64,000 bases of DNA, from positions 1 to 64,000 of the forward strand of contig NZ_LJRO01000192.1 in the NCBI RefSeq assembly GCF_001401155.1. The letters are read 5' to 3'. A program made the position numbers and the translations under genes. Of the stretch, positions 12,388 to 21,615 are shown piece by piece; the stretch's first letter is position 1; each line of letters begins with the position of its first letter. The notes beneath the pieces are model-generated. The model did no database searches. It was not told where the DNA came from and saw nothing but the letters and a program-made list of their open reading frames with translations. Origin of the DNA: Pseudomonas tremae (GTDB taxonomy: Bacteria > Pseudomonadota > Gammaproteobacteria > Pseudomonadales > Pseudomonadaceae).

Positions 12388-12589
12388 CCCTCCCCCATCA
12401 GCCTGTCACATTTTTGCGTCAGGCTGCGCGCATGCAAACAACGTCAGGATCTGTTGCGCGAGGCTTACATTCATCGGGAAGTGTAATTTTTTGTAGCCCC
12501 GCACAGGTTTTCGGCGCAGGATTTTGTCGGTCTGCTTTCACGCCGATGACCCGGCACAGATTTACCCTCGCTAACAGGAGATGCCAGCA

Positions 12590-12793
12590 ATGCTTATCCG
12601 AATTGAAGAAGGTGTATACGGGGCTGATTGGGTTGTAAAACTTGATGATTACCCGGTCAAGTGCAGGAGTTGGCAGGAAGCCAGAGAATTTGCAGATCGC
12701 ATGAAATCCAGAATCGATGCGCCTCACTCGTTGCCCCACATGGCACATCGGGTGATGCCTGCTGAAAGAACCGCAAGAGCGATGGCCCGCTAA
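12590..12793 (+). CDS. Small conserved hypothetical protein
   Basis: 67 residues beginning MLIRIEEGVYGADWVVKL, with an aromatic-rich N-terminal half and a basic C-terminus. No signal peptide, membrane segment or known domain is recognised. AGGAG lies nine bases before ATG 12590; an ATG at 12581 overlaps the Shine-Dalgarno and is less likely. A terminator follows at 12835. Function unknown. Confidence 0.65.
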   Translation: MLIRIEEGVYGADWVVKLDDYPVKCRSWQEAREFADRMKSRIDAPHSLPHMAHRVMPAERTARAMAR

Positions 12794-12834
12794 GTCCCCG
12801 CGTCTCGTCCAGGCAACAGCCAGGACCCGCCACC

Positions 12835-12870
12835 AAACAGCGTTATCACACAGCTGACAACGCTGTTTTA
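12835..12870 (+). terminator. Terminator after the small hypothetical gene
   Basis: Stem AAACAGCGTT (12835-12844) / AACGCTGTTT (12859-12868), ten pairs, ending in TTTTA. It lies 42 bases after the stop codon of the gene ending at 12793. Confidence 0.7.
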
Positions 12871-12985
12871 TCCAGATGGCATCTTTTTTTCAAACTGAAA
12901 GACTTCTCATTTCCATGACATCCGTTTCACATCCTCTTCACGTCTGGATGGGTAAATTGACCCCACTCCTTTGATGAATCCCATT

Positions 12986-13014
12986 TGGCCCACCCTGTTG
13001 TGGGCCATTTTTTT
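12986..13014 (+). terminator. Orphan rho-independent terminator, possible sRNA end
   Basis: TGGCCCAC (12986-12993) pairs with GTGGGCCA (13000-13007), followed by seven T. It is the best-formed terminator in this area, but the nearest + strand gene already has its own terminator 120 bases upstream, so no annotated transcript ends here. A short RNA starting after 12870 would explain it. Confidence 0.85.
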
Positions 13015-13055
13015 GCCTGCAGAAAAGTAAGGCCATCTAGCGGCTTGTGCGTGAT

Positions 13056-13250
13056 TTATTCGCCCTGCACAGTCGCGGAGCGGGTGGCGCTCACAGTCGT
13101 GCTGCTGAGTACACCAACGCTCAACTCGGCCAGACGATCGCTGCCGGTGCCACTGGCAACACCGCTGTTCCAGCTTGCCGTCACTGTCGCCATCCAGCCC
13201 AGCACAATCAGTGCAACCGCCTGCAACGCCCACTTGGTAATGATAGACAT
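13056..13250 (-). CDS. Small membrane-anchored or secreted hypothetical protein
   Basis: 64 residues starting MSIITKWALQAVALIVLGWMA, a hydrophobic N-terminal helix that is either a signal peptide or a membrane anchor, followed by a Ser/Thr/Ala-rich tail of about 40 residues with no cysteine. GGAGAG lies before the ATG at 13250. The frame is open much further upstream, but that part lacks coding character. No family recognised. Confidence 0.6.
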   Translation of the reverse strand: MSIITKWALQAVALIVLGWMATVTASWNSGVASGTGSDRLAELSVGVLSSTTVSATRSATVQGE

Positions 13251-13399
13251 GCGCTCTCTCCTTTTCGGGTCTGAATGGCGAGCATATGAACACCTCACCA
13301 TGTCAGAAGAATTGCAGAGATTTGAATTTTTGCCAGCTGGCGACTCATCTTTATGATGACAGCTGCCCGGCGGGAGAGAATCAGGGGCGTATAAACAAC

Positions 13400-13425
13400 A
13401 ATGCCCCGCAGCAAGGCGGGGCATT
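13400..13425 (-). terminator. Terminator of the PLDc_N-like gene
   Basis: Perfect ten-pair stem AATGCCCCGC / GCGGGGCATT with a six-base loop. On the minus strand it is followed by a T-rich stretch (TGTTGTTTATA). It lies just after the stop codon of the gene at 13440. Confidence 0.65.
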
Positions 13426-13439
13426 TCTGGAAGACGGGG

Positions 13440-13679
13440 TTAATACTTTGTACTTTGCTGCTCAGGTCGCGCAGGGGTGTCGACAAGGCGCGGTCCCGCA
13501 ATGACGAGTGCCAGCACGCCCAGGACAGGCACAGCGATGACAACGATGATCCACATCAGCTTGTTGCTGGATTCAGTCTTGCTTTTGCGAATGCGCATGA
13601 CCGCCCAAATGTCTGAAATCACGACCAACGCAGTCAGCGCCGCAAACAGCCATAAATGATTTTCCGATATCCAACCCAT
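13440..13679 (-). CDS. PLDc_N-type small membrane protein
   Basis: 79 residues with two membrane helices (about 8-27 and 41-63) separated by a basic loop (RIRKSKTESSNK). The tryptophan- and isoleucine-rich pattern KLMWIIVVIAVPVLG resembles the phospholipase D N-terminal (PLDc_N) membrane domain that also occurs alone. It is not an enzyme by itself; its role is unknown. AGGAG lies upstream of the ATG. It is a single gene with its own terminator. Confidence 0.75.
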   Translation of the reverse strand: MGWISENHLWLFAALTALVVISDIWAVMRIRKSKTESSNKLMWIIVVIAVPVLGVLALVIAGPRLVDTPARPEQQSTKY

Positions 13680-13856
13680 TTGAAATCTCCTGCACCTTCA
13701 ACGAAGGCAGCCAGACCGGCCGCCCTTACTGTAGAAGAGGCCTGAAAGTGCCTTAAAGTTCAGAGAATCTTTTGGATCGGACCTTTACGCAGCATTGGAC
13801 GGACGCCGCCCCACTAGAGTGAGAGCGACGTCCGTAGCGTTCTGCGTAACAGACTG

Positions 13857-15413
13857 TCAGGTAATAGGCGCAGGGTTGAACAGGGTGATGTCGTTGTGCA
13901 GCCGGTAGTGCTCGGTCCAGGTCTTCTTCTTGCCGCTGGCCACGTCCAGGTAGAAGTGAAACAGCTCCCAGCCCAAGTCCTCGATGCTTGCGCGCCCGGT
14001 GGCGATACGGCCAGCGTCGATATCGATCAGGTCAGGCCAGCGCTGAGCCAGTTCGGTGCGGGTCGAGACCTTCACCACGGGAGCCATCGCCAGGCCGTAA
14101 GGCGTGCCGCGCCCTGTCGTGAACACATGCAGGTTCATTCCGGCAGCCAGTTGCAGCGTGCCGCAAACGAAGTCGCTGGCGGGTGTGGCACAGAAGATCA
14201 AGCCTTTGCCACTGACCCGTTCGCCCGGCCCCAGCACGCCGTTGATGGCGCTGCTGCCGGATTTGACGATGGACCCGAGAGACTTCTCGACAATGTTCGA
14301 CAATCCGCCCTTCTTGTTGCCCGGCGTGGTGTTGGCGCTGCGATCGGCTTCGCCCTTGGCCAGGTAACGGTCGTACCAATCCATTTCGCGAACCAGTGCT
14401 TGCGCGACTTCTTGATCCTGCGCGCGGGATGTCAGCAGATAGATAGCATCGCGCACCTCGGTCACTTCGGAAAACATCACCGTCGCCCCTGCGCGCAGCA
14501 GCAGGTCCGAGGCATAACCCAGAGCCGGGTTGGCAGTGATGCCGGAAAACGCATCGCTGCCGCCGCACTGCATGCCCAGGATCAGCTCCGAAGCCGGAAC
14601 AGTCTCGCGCCGGCGCAGGTCCAGTTTCTTCAAGCGTGTCTCGGCCAGCTCCATGATCTGCTCGATCATCTCGTTGAAGCCGTGGCTGGAGTCCTGAAGC
14701 CGGTACAGCCAGGGTTCGCTCAGGTCCACCGAGCTGTCGCCTTCATGCATGACCTGCCCGGCCTGCAGCTTCTCGCAGCCCAGGCTGATCACCAGCGCCT
14801 CGCCACCCAGGTTCGGGTTGCGTGCCAGATTGCGCACGGTCCGGATCGGGATATAAGCATCAGTGGCTGTGATCGCAACGCCGCAACCGTAGCTGTGGGT
14901 CAGGGCCACCACGTCATCGACATTCGGATACTTGGGCAACAGTTCGTCACGGATGCGCTTGACCGCATGATCCAGCACGCCGGTCACACATTGCACCGTG
15001 GTGGTGATCCCCAGAATGTTGCGGGTGCCCACCGTGCCGTCGGCATTTCGGTAGCCCTCGAAGGTGTAACCCTCCAGCGGCGCCTGTTTTTCCGGCACTG
15101 CATCAGACATTGGCAGGCTGTCGAGCGCGGGCGCGGATGGCATGCGTAACTGGTCTTCCCTGACCCAGCTGCCACGCGGTATCGGTTGCAGCGCGTAACC
15201 GATGGTATGGCCGTAACGAATGATCGCCTCGCCTGTTGCCAGGTCAACGGTGCTGACCTTGTGGCTCTGCGGCACGTTGTCGACCGTCACCAGCCCGTTA
15301 TCGAACTCGGTGCCGGCTGGCACGCCCTGATCGTTGACCACGACCACGACGTTATCCAGCGGATGCAGCCGGATGTAACGCGGAGAATCGGCATGTTGAA
15401 TCAGGTTCATCAC
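13857..15413 (-). CDS. garD: Galactarate dehydratase
   Basis: 518 residues of the UxaA/GarD family, which dehydrates galactarate to 5-dehydro-4-deoxyglucarate using an iron centre. An N-terminal SAF-like domain (about 12-80) is followed by the large altronate/galactarate dehydratase domain, with the conserved stretches [19 protein letters not shown] and [20 protein letters not shown]. Length is normal. It begins seven bases after the stop codon of the MFS transporter gene, so the two are probably co-transcribed. The pathway continues with KdgD encoded upstream. Confidence 0.93.
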   Translation of the reverse strand: MMNLIQHADSPRYIRLHPLDNVVVVVNDQGVPAGTEFDNGLVTVDNVPQSHKVSTVDLATGEAIIRYGHTIGYALQPIPRGSWVREDQLRMPSAPALDSLPMSDAVPEKQAPLEGYTFEGYRNADGTVGTRNILGITTTVQCVTGVLDHAVKRIRDELLPKYPNVDDVVALTHSYGCGVAITATDAYIPIRTVRNLARNPNLGGEALVISLGCEKLQAGQVMHEGDSSVDLSEPWLYRLQDSSHGFNEMIEQIMELAETRLKKLDLRRRETVPASELILGMQCGGSDAFSGITANPALGYASDLLLRAGATVMFSEVTEVRDAIYLLTSRAQDQEVAQALVREMDWYDRYLAKGEADRSANTTPGNKKGGLSNIVEKSLGSIVKSGSSAINGVLGPGERVSGKGLIFCATPASDFVCGTLQLAAGMNLHVFTTGRGTPYGLAMAPVVKVSTRTELAQRWPDLIDIDAGRIATGRASIEDLGWELFHFYLDVASGKKKTWTEHYRLHNDITLFNPAPIT

Positions 15414-15420
15414 GGTTTCC

Positions 15421-16806
15421 TCAGGATTTTGCTTCGGAAAGGTCGCTGATCGAGTCGTTCAGCGATGGCCCCTTGGCAGGCGGCTCTTTCAATTCCACAC
15501 GCTTTATTTCGCCCACGATGAAAATGTAACTGATCACCGCAACCAGCGCGTTGGCGCCCACGAACACCAGTGCCCATTTGAACGAGCCGGTGCTGCTGAT
15601 GATGTAACCAATCACGATCGGGGTGGTGATCGATGCAACGTTACCAAAGGTGTTGAACAGGCCACCGCTCAAACCGGCAATCTGCTTGGGCGAAACATCG
15701 GACATGACCGCCCAGCCCAGCGCACCGACGCCTTTACCGAAGAAGGCCAGCGCCATGAAGCCCACGACCACCCATTCGACATCGACATAGTTGCAGGTCA
15801 CGATCGAGGTAGACAGCAACAGGCCGCCGATGATCGGCGCTTTGCGGGCGAAGGTCAGCGAGTGGCCCTTGCGCAGCAGGTAGTCGGAAATGATCCCGCC
15901 CAATACCCCGCCAATGAAGCCGCAAATGGCCGGCAAGGAGGCAATCATGCCAGCCTTGAGAATGGTCATGCCGCGCTCCTGAACCAGGTACACCGGGAAC
16001 CAAGTCAGGAAGAAGTAGGTGATGCCGTTGATGCAGTACTGGCTCAGGTAGATGCCGAGCATCATGCGGTTGGTCAGCAACTGACGGATGTAGTCCCATT
16101 TGGGGCCACTGCTGGCTGTTTTCTGTGTGCTCTTGCCTTTGTCCTGATCAAGATCGACCAGCGCACCGTTGTTCGATATGTGCTCGAACTCGGCCTCGTT
16201 GATCATCGGGTGGTTACGCGGGCCGTAGATGACCTTCATCCAGACCATCGAGAACACGATACCGAATGCGCCCATGACCACAAATACGTGCTGCCAGCCG
16301 TAGGTGTAAACGATCCAGCCCATCAGCGGTGCGAACAGCACAGTCGCGAAGTACTGCGCCGAGTTGAAGATCGCCGAGGCCGTGCCGCGTTCGGCGGTCG
16401 GGAACCAGGCTGCCACAATGCGTGCGTTGCCCGGAAAGGAAGGTGCTTCAGCCAGACCGACGAGAAAGCGCAACATGAACAGCGCGACGATTGCCGTGGA
16501 GACGCCGAACTCGCCCACGTAGCCTTGCAGCAGGGTGAACAGCGACCAGGTGAAAATGCTCATGGCGTAGACTTTTTTCGACCCGAACCGGTCGAGCAGC
16601 CAGCCACCAGGGATCTGACCGGCCACGTAGGCCCAGCCAAATGCGGAGAAGATATAGCCCAGAGTGACAGCACTGATGCCGAGGTCTTTCTGGATGCTGG
16701 AACCAGCGATAGCGATGGTGGCGCGGTCGGCGTAGTTGATCGTGGTGACAAGAAACAGCATCAACAGGATCAAATAGCGGACGTGCGTCGGCTTGGACTT
16801 TTGCAT
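15421..16806 (-). CDS. gudP: MFS hexarate (glucarate/galactarate) transporter
   Basis: 461-residue major facilitator of the anion:cation symporter group, with twelve hydrophobic segments. The N-terminal half carries the family signature seen in GudP/Gar[16 protein letters not shown], then [20 protein letters not shown] and DRFGSKKVY. It imports galactarate or glucarate with protons. GGGAG precedes the ATG. It lies immediately upstream of garD and downstream of kdgD on the same strand, but a terminator after kdgD suggests its own promoter. Which hexarate is preferred cannot be told. Confidence 0.9.
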   Translation of the reverse strand: MQKSKPTHVRYLILLMLFLVTTINYADRATIAIAGSSIQKDLGISAVTLGYIFSAFGWAYVAGQIPGGWLLDRFGSKKVYAMSIFTWSLFTLLQGYVGEFGVSTAIVALFMLRFLVGLAEAPSFPGNARIVAAWFPTAERGTASAIFNSAQYFATVLFAPLMGWIVYTYGWQHVFVVMGAFGIVFSMVWMKVIYGPRNHPMINEAEFEHISNNGALVDLDQDKGKSTQKTASSGPKWDYIRQLLTNRMMLGIYLSQYCINGITYFFLTWFPVYLVQERGMTILKAGMIASLPAICGFIGGVLGGIISDYLLRKGHSLTFARKAPIIGGLLLSTSIVTCNYVDVEWVVVGFMALAFFGKGVGALGWAVMSDVSPKQIAGLSGGLFNTFGNVASITTPIVIGYIISSTGSFKWALVFVGANALVAVISYIFIVGEIKRVELKEPPAKGPSLNDSISDLSEAKS

Positions 16807-16928
16807 CGTAGAGCTCCCACTGATTATTTTTTTACGCGGGTAAAGCTGTTTTGGGGTGTAGCGTTACAGGCCCCTTGGCAGTGTCACGGCGACGACATCT
16901 ACCACCTGTAAGGGTCATGCGCGGCAAC

Positions 16929-16952
16929 GAAAAACCGCTGATCGCTCAGCGG
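16929..16952 (-). terminator. Terminator of kdgD
   Basis: Stem CCGCTGA (16935-16941) / TCAGCGG (16946-16952) with loop TCGC. On the minus strand it ends in five T. It lies 17 bases beyond the kdgD stop codon and separates kdgD from the transporter/garD pair. Confidence 0.75.
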
Positions 16953-16969
16953 CTCTGTCGTCACAGGTG

Positions 16970-17881
16970 TTATTGCTTGCCTTGCTTGTCCATCAGGGCA
17001 GCGAGCATGTCGCACTCGTCTGGCGTCAGGTCGGTCAATGGCGCACGAACCGGACCTGCGTCGTAACCGGCGATTTTGGCACCGGCCTTGACGATGCTGA
17101 CTGCGTAGCCCGCTTTGCGATTGCGGATGTCCAGATAAGGCAGGAAGAAGTCGTCGATGTACTTGCCGACTGCTTCATGATCGTCTCGGGCAATGGCGTG
17201 GTAGAAGTCCATCGCCAGTTTCGGCACGAAGTTGAACACCGCCGACGAGTAGACCGGTACGCCCAGCGCCTTGTAGGCAGCGGCGTACACTTCGGCGGTA
17301 GGCAAACCGCCCAGGTACGAGAAGCGATCACCCAGACGGCGACGGATCGAAACCATCAGTTCGATATCGCCCAGGCCATCCTTGTAACCGATCAGGTTCG
17401 GGCAACGTTCGGCCAGTTGCTCCAGCAGCGTCGGTGTCAGACGGCAGACGTTGCGGTTGTAGACAACCACACCGATCTTGACCGATTTGCAGACAGCCTC
17501 AACGTGCGCGGCAACACCGTCCTGGCTGGCTTCGGTCAGGTAGTGCGGCAGCAGCAGCAAACCTTTGGCGCCCAGACGCTCGGCTTCCTGAGCATATTCG
17601 ATGGCCTGACGAGTTGCCCCGCCTACACCGGCCAGGATTGGCACACTGGTAGCGCAGGTGTCGACGGCAGTCTTGATGATTTCGGAGTATTCGCTGGCTG
17701 CAAGGGAAAAGAACTCGCCTGTACCGCCTGCAGCAAACAAGGCACTGGCACCGTACGGGGCCAGCCACTCGAGGCGCTTGATGTAGCCAGCGCGATGGAA
17801 ATCACCTTGGGCGTTGAAATCGGTAACCGGGAAAGACAGCAGACCGGAAGAGAGGATGGACTTCAGTTCTTGTGGATTCAT
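16970..17881 (-). CDS. kdgD: 5-dehydro-4-deoxyglucarate dehydratase
   Basis: 303-residue TIM-barrel enzyme of the DapA/NAL class I aldolase superfamily. It converts 5-dehydro-4-deoxyglucarate to 2-oxoglutarate semialdehyde with loss of water and CO2. The Schiff-base lysine is in [11 protein letters not shown] (about 192), and the conserved GGTGEFFSL loop (about 52-60) binds the substrate carboxylate. Together with GarD it takes galactarate most of the way to 2-oxoglutarate. The last step, an aldehyde dehydrogenase, is not encoded in this window. Confidence 0.93.
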   Translation of the reverse strand: MNPQELKSILSSGLLSFPVTDFNAQGDFHRAGYIKRLEWLAPYGASALFAAGGTGEFFSLAASEYSEIIKTAVDTCATSVPILAGVGGATRQAIEYAQEAERLGAKGLLLLPHYLTEASQDGVAAHVEAVCKSVKIGVVVYNRNVCRLTPTLLEQLAERCPNLIGYKDGLGDIELMVSIRRRLGDRFSYLGGLPTAEVYAAAYKALGVPVYSSAVFNFVPKLAMDFYHAIARDDHEAVGKYIDDFFLPYLDIRNRKAGYAVSIVKAGAKIAGYDAGPVRAPLTDLTPDECDMLAALMDKQGKQ

Positions 17882-18191
17882 TATTCGAACACCCTGGGGG
17901 ACATAATTGTTAGAAGATCACCGGGTCGTTGCCGATGTCGTAAGTCATCGTACAACTGATAATAAAATCACTCAACAGGGATTTCGGGTTTTTTCAGCGG
18001 GAGAGGATGGAGTCCGATTTTGACGCTGCGGTGCGAAACGGCACCAAAGCAAGCCACCTCGGCTGTATCTGTATGCGAGTGACCGGGCGGCGATCCGCAT
18101 TGCTCACGACGAGGCCATTACAGCCTCTGGAGATAACTGACCTGTCAGACCGCCTTCTTGGACAAGTCCGCGGGTGGTCTTCGCCATACGT

Positions 18192-18283
18192 TGTGGGAGC
18201 GAGCTTGCTCGCGAATGGGCCAGTACATCCGATGCATTTTCTGTGTCTGAACCATCGCCTTCGCGGACAATTCCGCTCCTACA
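18192..18283. repeat. REPIN: two inverted Pseudomonas REP sequences
   Basis: The left REP (18192-18215) begins TGTGGGAGCGAGCTTGC. The right REP (18260-18283) is in the opposite orientation and ends CCGCTCCTACA. Together they form the paired arrangement called a REPIN. A third, partial copy with GGACAAGTCCGCG lies at about 18160-18172. They occupy the 500-base gap between kdgD and the regulator, in which I see no gene. REPINs are mobilised in trans by RAYT transposases; none is encoded here. Confidence 0.85.
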
Positions 18284-18381
18284 TCCCCCCGCACAAGGAG
18301 CCTAATCTGATGCGAAGCCATTGCAGCTTCTCGAGATCGCCGACCTGCCAATTCGTCTTCGCTGCCCGCTACATCCGATCC

Positions 18382-19131
18382 TCAAGCCCGCTGCGACTCT
18401 GCTTCTTCATGCGCGTGGCGCAGGCGTTCGCGGCTGTTGGTCAGATGCAGGCGCATGGCAGCGCGAGCGGCATCGGAGTCCTGACGGGCGATGGCGTCGA
18501 AGATCTCTTCGTGCTCACGGCTTAGCCGGTCCATGTAGTGCTGCTGATCATCATGGGCCAGACGCGCCGAGTTCAGGCGCGTGCGCGGAATGATGCTGGT
18601 CCCCAGGTGAGTCATGATGTCAGTGAAATAGCGGTTGCCGGTCGACAGGGCAATCTGCAGGTGAAACTGGAAATCCGACGCTACTGCATCGGTGGCATGT
18701 GCGGCACTTTCATTGAGTGCGTCCAGTGCCGAACGCATGGCCGCCAGTTGCTCATCGCTTCTGCGCTGAGCTGCCAGCCCTGCCGACTCGACTTCGAGGC
18801 TGATGCGCAATTCGAGAATCGCCAGTACATCACGCAGGGTCACGATGGTCGCCGGATCAATCCGGAAGCCGCTGGGGCTGGGAGTGTCGAGAACGAAGGT
18901 GCCGATCCCGTGACGGGTTTCGACAAGCCCGGACGCCTGCAGGCGCGAAATGGCCTCGCGCACCACCGTGCGGCTGACGCCCTGCTCTTCCATGATCGCG
19001 GATTCAGTGGGCAGTTTATCGCCACGCTTGAGCTGTCCGCTGCGAATACGCTCGGACAGCTCGGTGACCAGCTCCTGCGCGAGGCTGCGGTGTTTTCTAC
19101 GGGCGCGGGGCGGAGCGCTTTGATTTTCCAT
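18382..19131 (-). CDS. GntR/FadR-family (FCD) transcriptional regulator
   Basis: 249 residues: an N-terminal winged helix (about 15-80) with LPTESAIMEEQGVSRTVVRE and the wing ETRHGIGTFV, then an all-helical FCD effector domain (about 100-230) with the metal/ligand residues of the family (D near 149, histidines in FQFHLQIA and REHEEIFDAI). It probably controls the adjacent galactarate/glucarate genes in response to a hexarate or a pathway intermediate. That target is inferred from position only. A 500-base gap with a REPIN separates it from kdgD. Confidence 0.9.
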   Translation of the reverse strand: MENQSAPPRARRKHRSLAQELVTELSERIRSGQLKRGDKLPTESAIMEEQGVSRTVVREAISRLQASGLVETRHGIGTFVLDTPSPSGFRIDPATIVTLRDVLAILELRISLEVESAGLAAQRRSDEQLAAMRSALDALNESAAHATDAVASDFQFHLQIALSTGNRYFTDIMTHLGTSIIPRTRLNSARLAHDDQQHYMDRLSREHEEIFDAIARQDSDAARAAMRLHLTNSRERLRHAHEEAESQRA

Positions 19132-19230
19132 CCAACATCGATCTCTGGACTGCTAAACAAGGGCTAATGATAGCTCAGCGGTTATATGATCACACCCTCA
19201 AAAAATACCGCCTGTAGGACACAAGCCTTG

Positions 19231-20964
19231 TCAGACAGAGCCAGCTGCCCGCTGTTCGACCAATTGGCCGCCCTCGACACGCACATGCCTATCGTGAAAA
19301 CGTTGCAGGCTGCTGCGATGGCCGACGCTGACCAGCGTCAGGCCGGGCAAGCCGTCGATGATCGCGCGATGCATGGCGGTTTCGTCATCCTCGTCCATGG
19401 CTGAAGTGGCCTCGTCTACCAACAACCAGCGCGGTGCAATCAGCAAGGCGCGCGCAAACGCTACCCGCTGCTGCTCGCCCGGCGACAGAAAACGCTGCCA
19501 GTGATTGCTTTCATCCAGTCGTGGAATCAGGTGTTCCAGACGGCATTGATTCAACACGTCGGCAAAGCGCTCTGCAGCATAGTGATCTGCAGGCTGTGGA
19601 TAACTCATTGCCTCGCGCAGCGTCCCGATCGGTAGATAAGGCCGTTGCGGCAGAAACAGCGCTGGCCCTGCGGGAAGACGGATCTGCCCTGAACCGTTTG
19701 GCCATAGCCCGCCCAGCGCCCTCAGCAGCGAGCTTTTCCCGCTGCCGGAACGACCGCTCAACATGACCCGCTCGCCTGCACCAATACGCAGGTTGGCATC
19801 GGTGAGCAATTGACGACCACCGGCAATTTCCAGCCCCAGATTACGCAGTTCCAACGCGTCTTCGGAGCGTGTCCTTTCGATGGCAGGTTGCTGCGCCTCG
19901 TGATCGCTCATGGCCTGTCGGAAGCTCAGCAGACGGTCAGACGTGGCACGCCAGGAAGCCAGCGTCCCATACGCACTGATAAACCAGCTGAAGTTCTCCT
20001 GCACGTTACCGAACGCCGAGTTGATCTGCATCAGATCACCCAGTTCGATCTTGCCCGCGAAATACCGTGGAGCTGCCACGATGAAGGGGAAAATCAAGGC
20101 GATCTGCGAATAGCCCGAGGTGAAGAAGGTCAGTCGCTTCTGCACTTTCATCGACGTTCGAAAGTTATTCCAGATCATCTGGAAGCGTCCGCTGAGGCGC
20201 TGGTTTTCATTACGCTCGCCCTCGGACAAGGCGATGCTCTCGGCGTTTTCGCGCACCCTGACCAGCGCGAAACGCAGGTCTGCCTCAAAGCGCTCTTGCT
20301 GGTTGTTCAACGGGATCAGCCGTTTACCGATCCAGTGCGTCAGCAAGCTGCCCACCAGCGCATAGAGCATGGCCGCCCAGAACATGTAACCTGGAATGGT
20401 GATGCCGAACAGCTCGATGCTGCCTGAAACGCCCCAGAGAATGACCGAAAACGAAACAAGGCTGACAACCGAACTCATCAGACCGAGCCCCAGACTGAGG
20501 GTGCTGGTGGTGAATTCGTTCAGGTCTTCTGAAAGCCGCTGGTCAGGGTTATCGGTGTAACCGCCCTGCTCCAGGTGATAGTAATTTTTATCCGCCAGCC
20601 AGCGGGCGAAGTGCTGCTCTGTCAGCCAGCGGCGCCAGCGGATGGTCAGCAGCTGAGTCAGGTACAGGCGATAGACCGCAGCCAGAATGGCGATGGCTGC
20701 GATGCCGCTGAAGTACAGGATGAGGTGGGTGAACGCCGCCAGATCCTTGTTCTGCAGGGCGTTGTAAAAATCCCGGTACCAGCTGTTGAAGAAGACCGAC
20801 ACCTGCACGCTGAACAGCGACAGGGCGATCACCGAAATCAGCAACAGCCAGGCAGTGGCCTTTTCTTCGCTGCGCCAGTACGGCGTTATCAGCTTCCAGA
20901 CGCGGCGTAGAAACGCCCCTTTGACAGTATCGTTGACGGCAGAATATTCAGCATTGCGATTCAT
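19231..20964 (-). CDS. SbmA/BacA-YddA type ABC exporter (membrane and ATPase fused)
   Basis: 577 residues. The membrane domain (about 1-320) resembles the SbmA/BacA and ABCD-type family (FFNSWYRDFYNALQNKD, the EQGGYTDNPDQR loop). The nucleotide-binding domain (about 370-570) has Walker A SGRSGSGKSSLL, the signature LSPGEQQRVAFAR and Walker B LLVDEATSAMD. Such proteins act as inner-membrane homodimers on peptides, vitamins or lipids; the substrate is unknown. ATG 20964 is preferred over TTG 21015 because MNRNAEYSAVND starts the family N-terminus. It is a single gene downstream of roxR. Confidence 0.9.
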   Translation of the reverse strand: MNRNAEYSAVNDTVKGAFLRRVWKLITPYWRSEEKATAWLLLISVIALSLFSVQVSVFFNSWYRDFYNALQNKDLAAFTHLILYFSGIAAIAILAAVYRLYLTQLLTIRWRRWLTEQHFARWLADKNYYHLEQGGYTDNPDQRLSEDLNEFTTSTLSLGLGLMSSVVSLVSFSVILWGVSGSIELFGITIPGYMFWAAMLYALVGSLLTHWIGKRLIPLNNQQERFEADLRFALVRVRENAESIALSEGERNENQRLSGRFQMIWNNFRTSMKVQKRLTFFTSGYSQIALIFPFIVAAPRYFAGKIELGDLMQINSAFGNVQENFSWFISAYGTLASWRATSDRLLSFRQAMSDHEAQQPAIERTRSEDALELRNLGLEIAGGRQLLTDANLRIGAGERVMLSGRSGSGKSSLLRALGGLWPNGSGQIRLPAGPALFLPQRPYLPIGTLREAMSYPQPADHYAAERFADVLNQCRLEHLIPRLDESNHWQRFLSPGEQQRVAFARALLIAPRWLLVDEATSAMDEDDETAMHRAIIDGLPGLTLVSVGHRSSLQRFHDRHVRVEGGQLVEQRAAGSV

Positions 20965-21051
20965 GTAGTTCAGGCTCGCTCTCTTTGAAAGTACGGCCTG
21001 AGCACAATGAAGCAAAAGAACGCTTACACGATCACTATGAAAAAACCTTCA

Positions 21052-21615
21052 TCAACGCCGCACCGGGCGCTTCTGCAACTTGCGCTGCAAGGTCCGGCGA
21101 TGCATGCCCAATGCACGGGCAGTTGCTGAAATATTGCCCTCGTGTTCAGTCAGCACACGCTGGATATGCTCCCACTGCAGACGATCCACCGACATAGGGT
21201 TCTCGGGGACCAGCGTGTCGAGATTGGCGTGTTCGGACAGCAGCGCCGCCAATACGTCGTCCGCATCAGCCGGCTTGCACAGGTAGTTGCACGCACCACG
21301 CTTGATGGCTTCGACTGCAGTGGCAATGCTCGAATAACCGGTGAGGATCACCACGCGCATGTCCGGGTCCAGTTCCAGCAGCTTGGGCAGCAGAACCAGA
21401 CCGGAATCGCCGTCCATTTTAAGATCCAGCGCGGCATATTCGGGAATGTCCTGCTGCGCCAGCGCCAAGCCCTCTTCTGCCGAGCCTGCCGTGCTCACAC
21501 GAAAGCCACGGCGGCTCATGGCCCTGGCCATCACACGGGTGAACGTCGCGTCGTCATCGACCAGCAACAGGTGCGGCAGCTCTTCGCCTTCGACCTGAAT
21601 GTCATCCTCACTCAT
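21052..21615 (-). CDS. roxR: Redox response regulator RoxR (PrrA/RegA family)
   Basis: 187 residues: a receiver domain (about 14-128) with the acidic pair DDD in LLLVDDDATF, the phosphoacceptor aspartate in ALDLKMDGDSG and the lysine of CKPAD. A Fis-type helix-turn-helix follows (ISATARALGMHRRTLQRKLQ, about 162-181). This short receiver-plus-Fis layout is that of PrrA/RegA/RoxR, which control respiratory oxidases and redox genes. The start codon overlaps the roxS stop codon in an ATGA, so the two are translationally coupled. Confidence 0.93.
   Translation of the reverse strand: MSEDDIQVEGEELPHLLLVDDDATFTRVMARAMSRRGFRVSTAGSAEEGLALAQQDIPEYAALDLKMDGDSGLVLLPKLLELDPDMRVVILTGYSSIATAVEAIKRGACNYLCKPADADDVLAALLSEHANLDTLVPENPMSVDRLQWEHIQRVLTEHEGNISATARALGMHRRTLQRKLQKRPVRR

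Noticed and set aside
12907..13293. 128-codon minus-strand frame over the orphan terminator
   Set aside because: Overlaps the better-supported 64-residue gene and terminator, and has no coding character.
17940..17965. GntR-type operator next to kdgD
   Set aside because: TGT and ACA ends are seen around GTAAGTCATCG, but the arms do not form a convincing inverted repeat.
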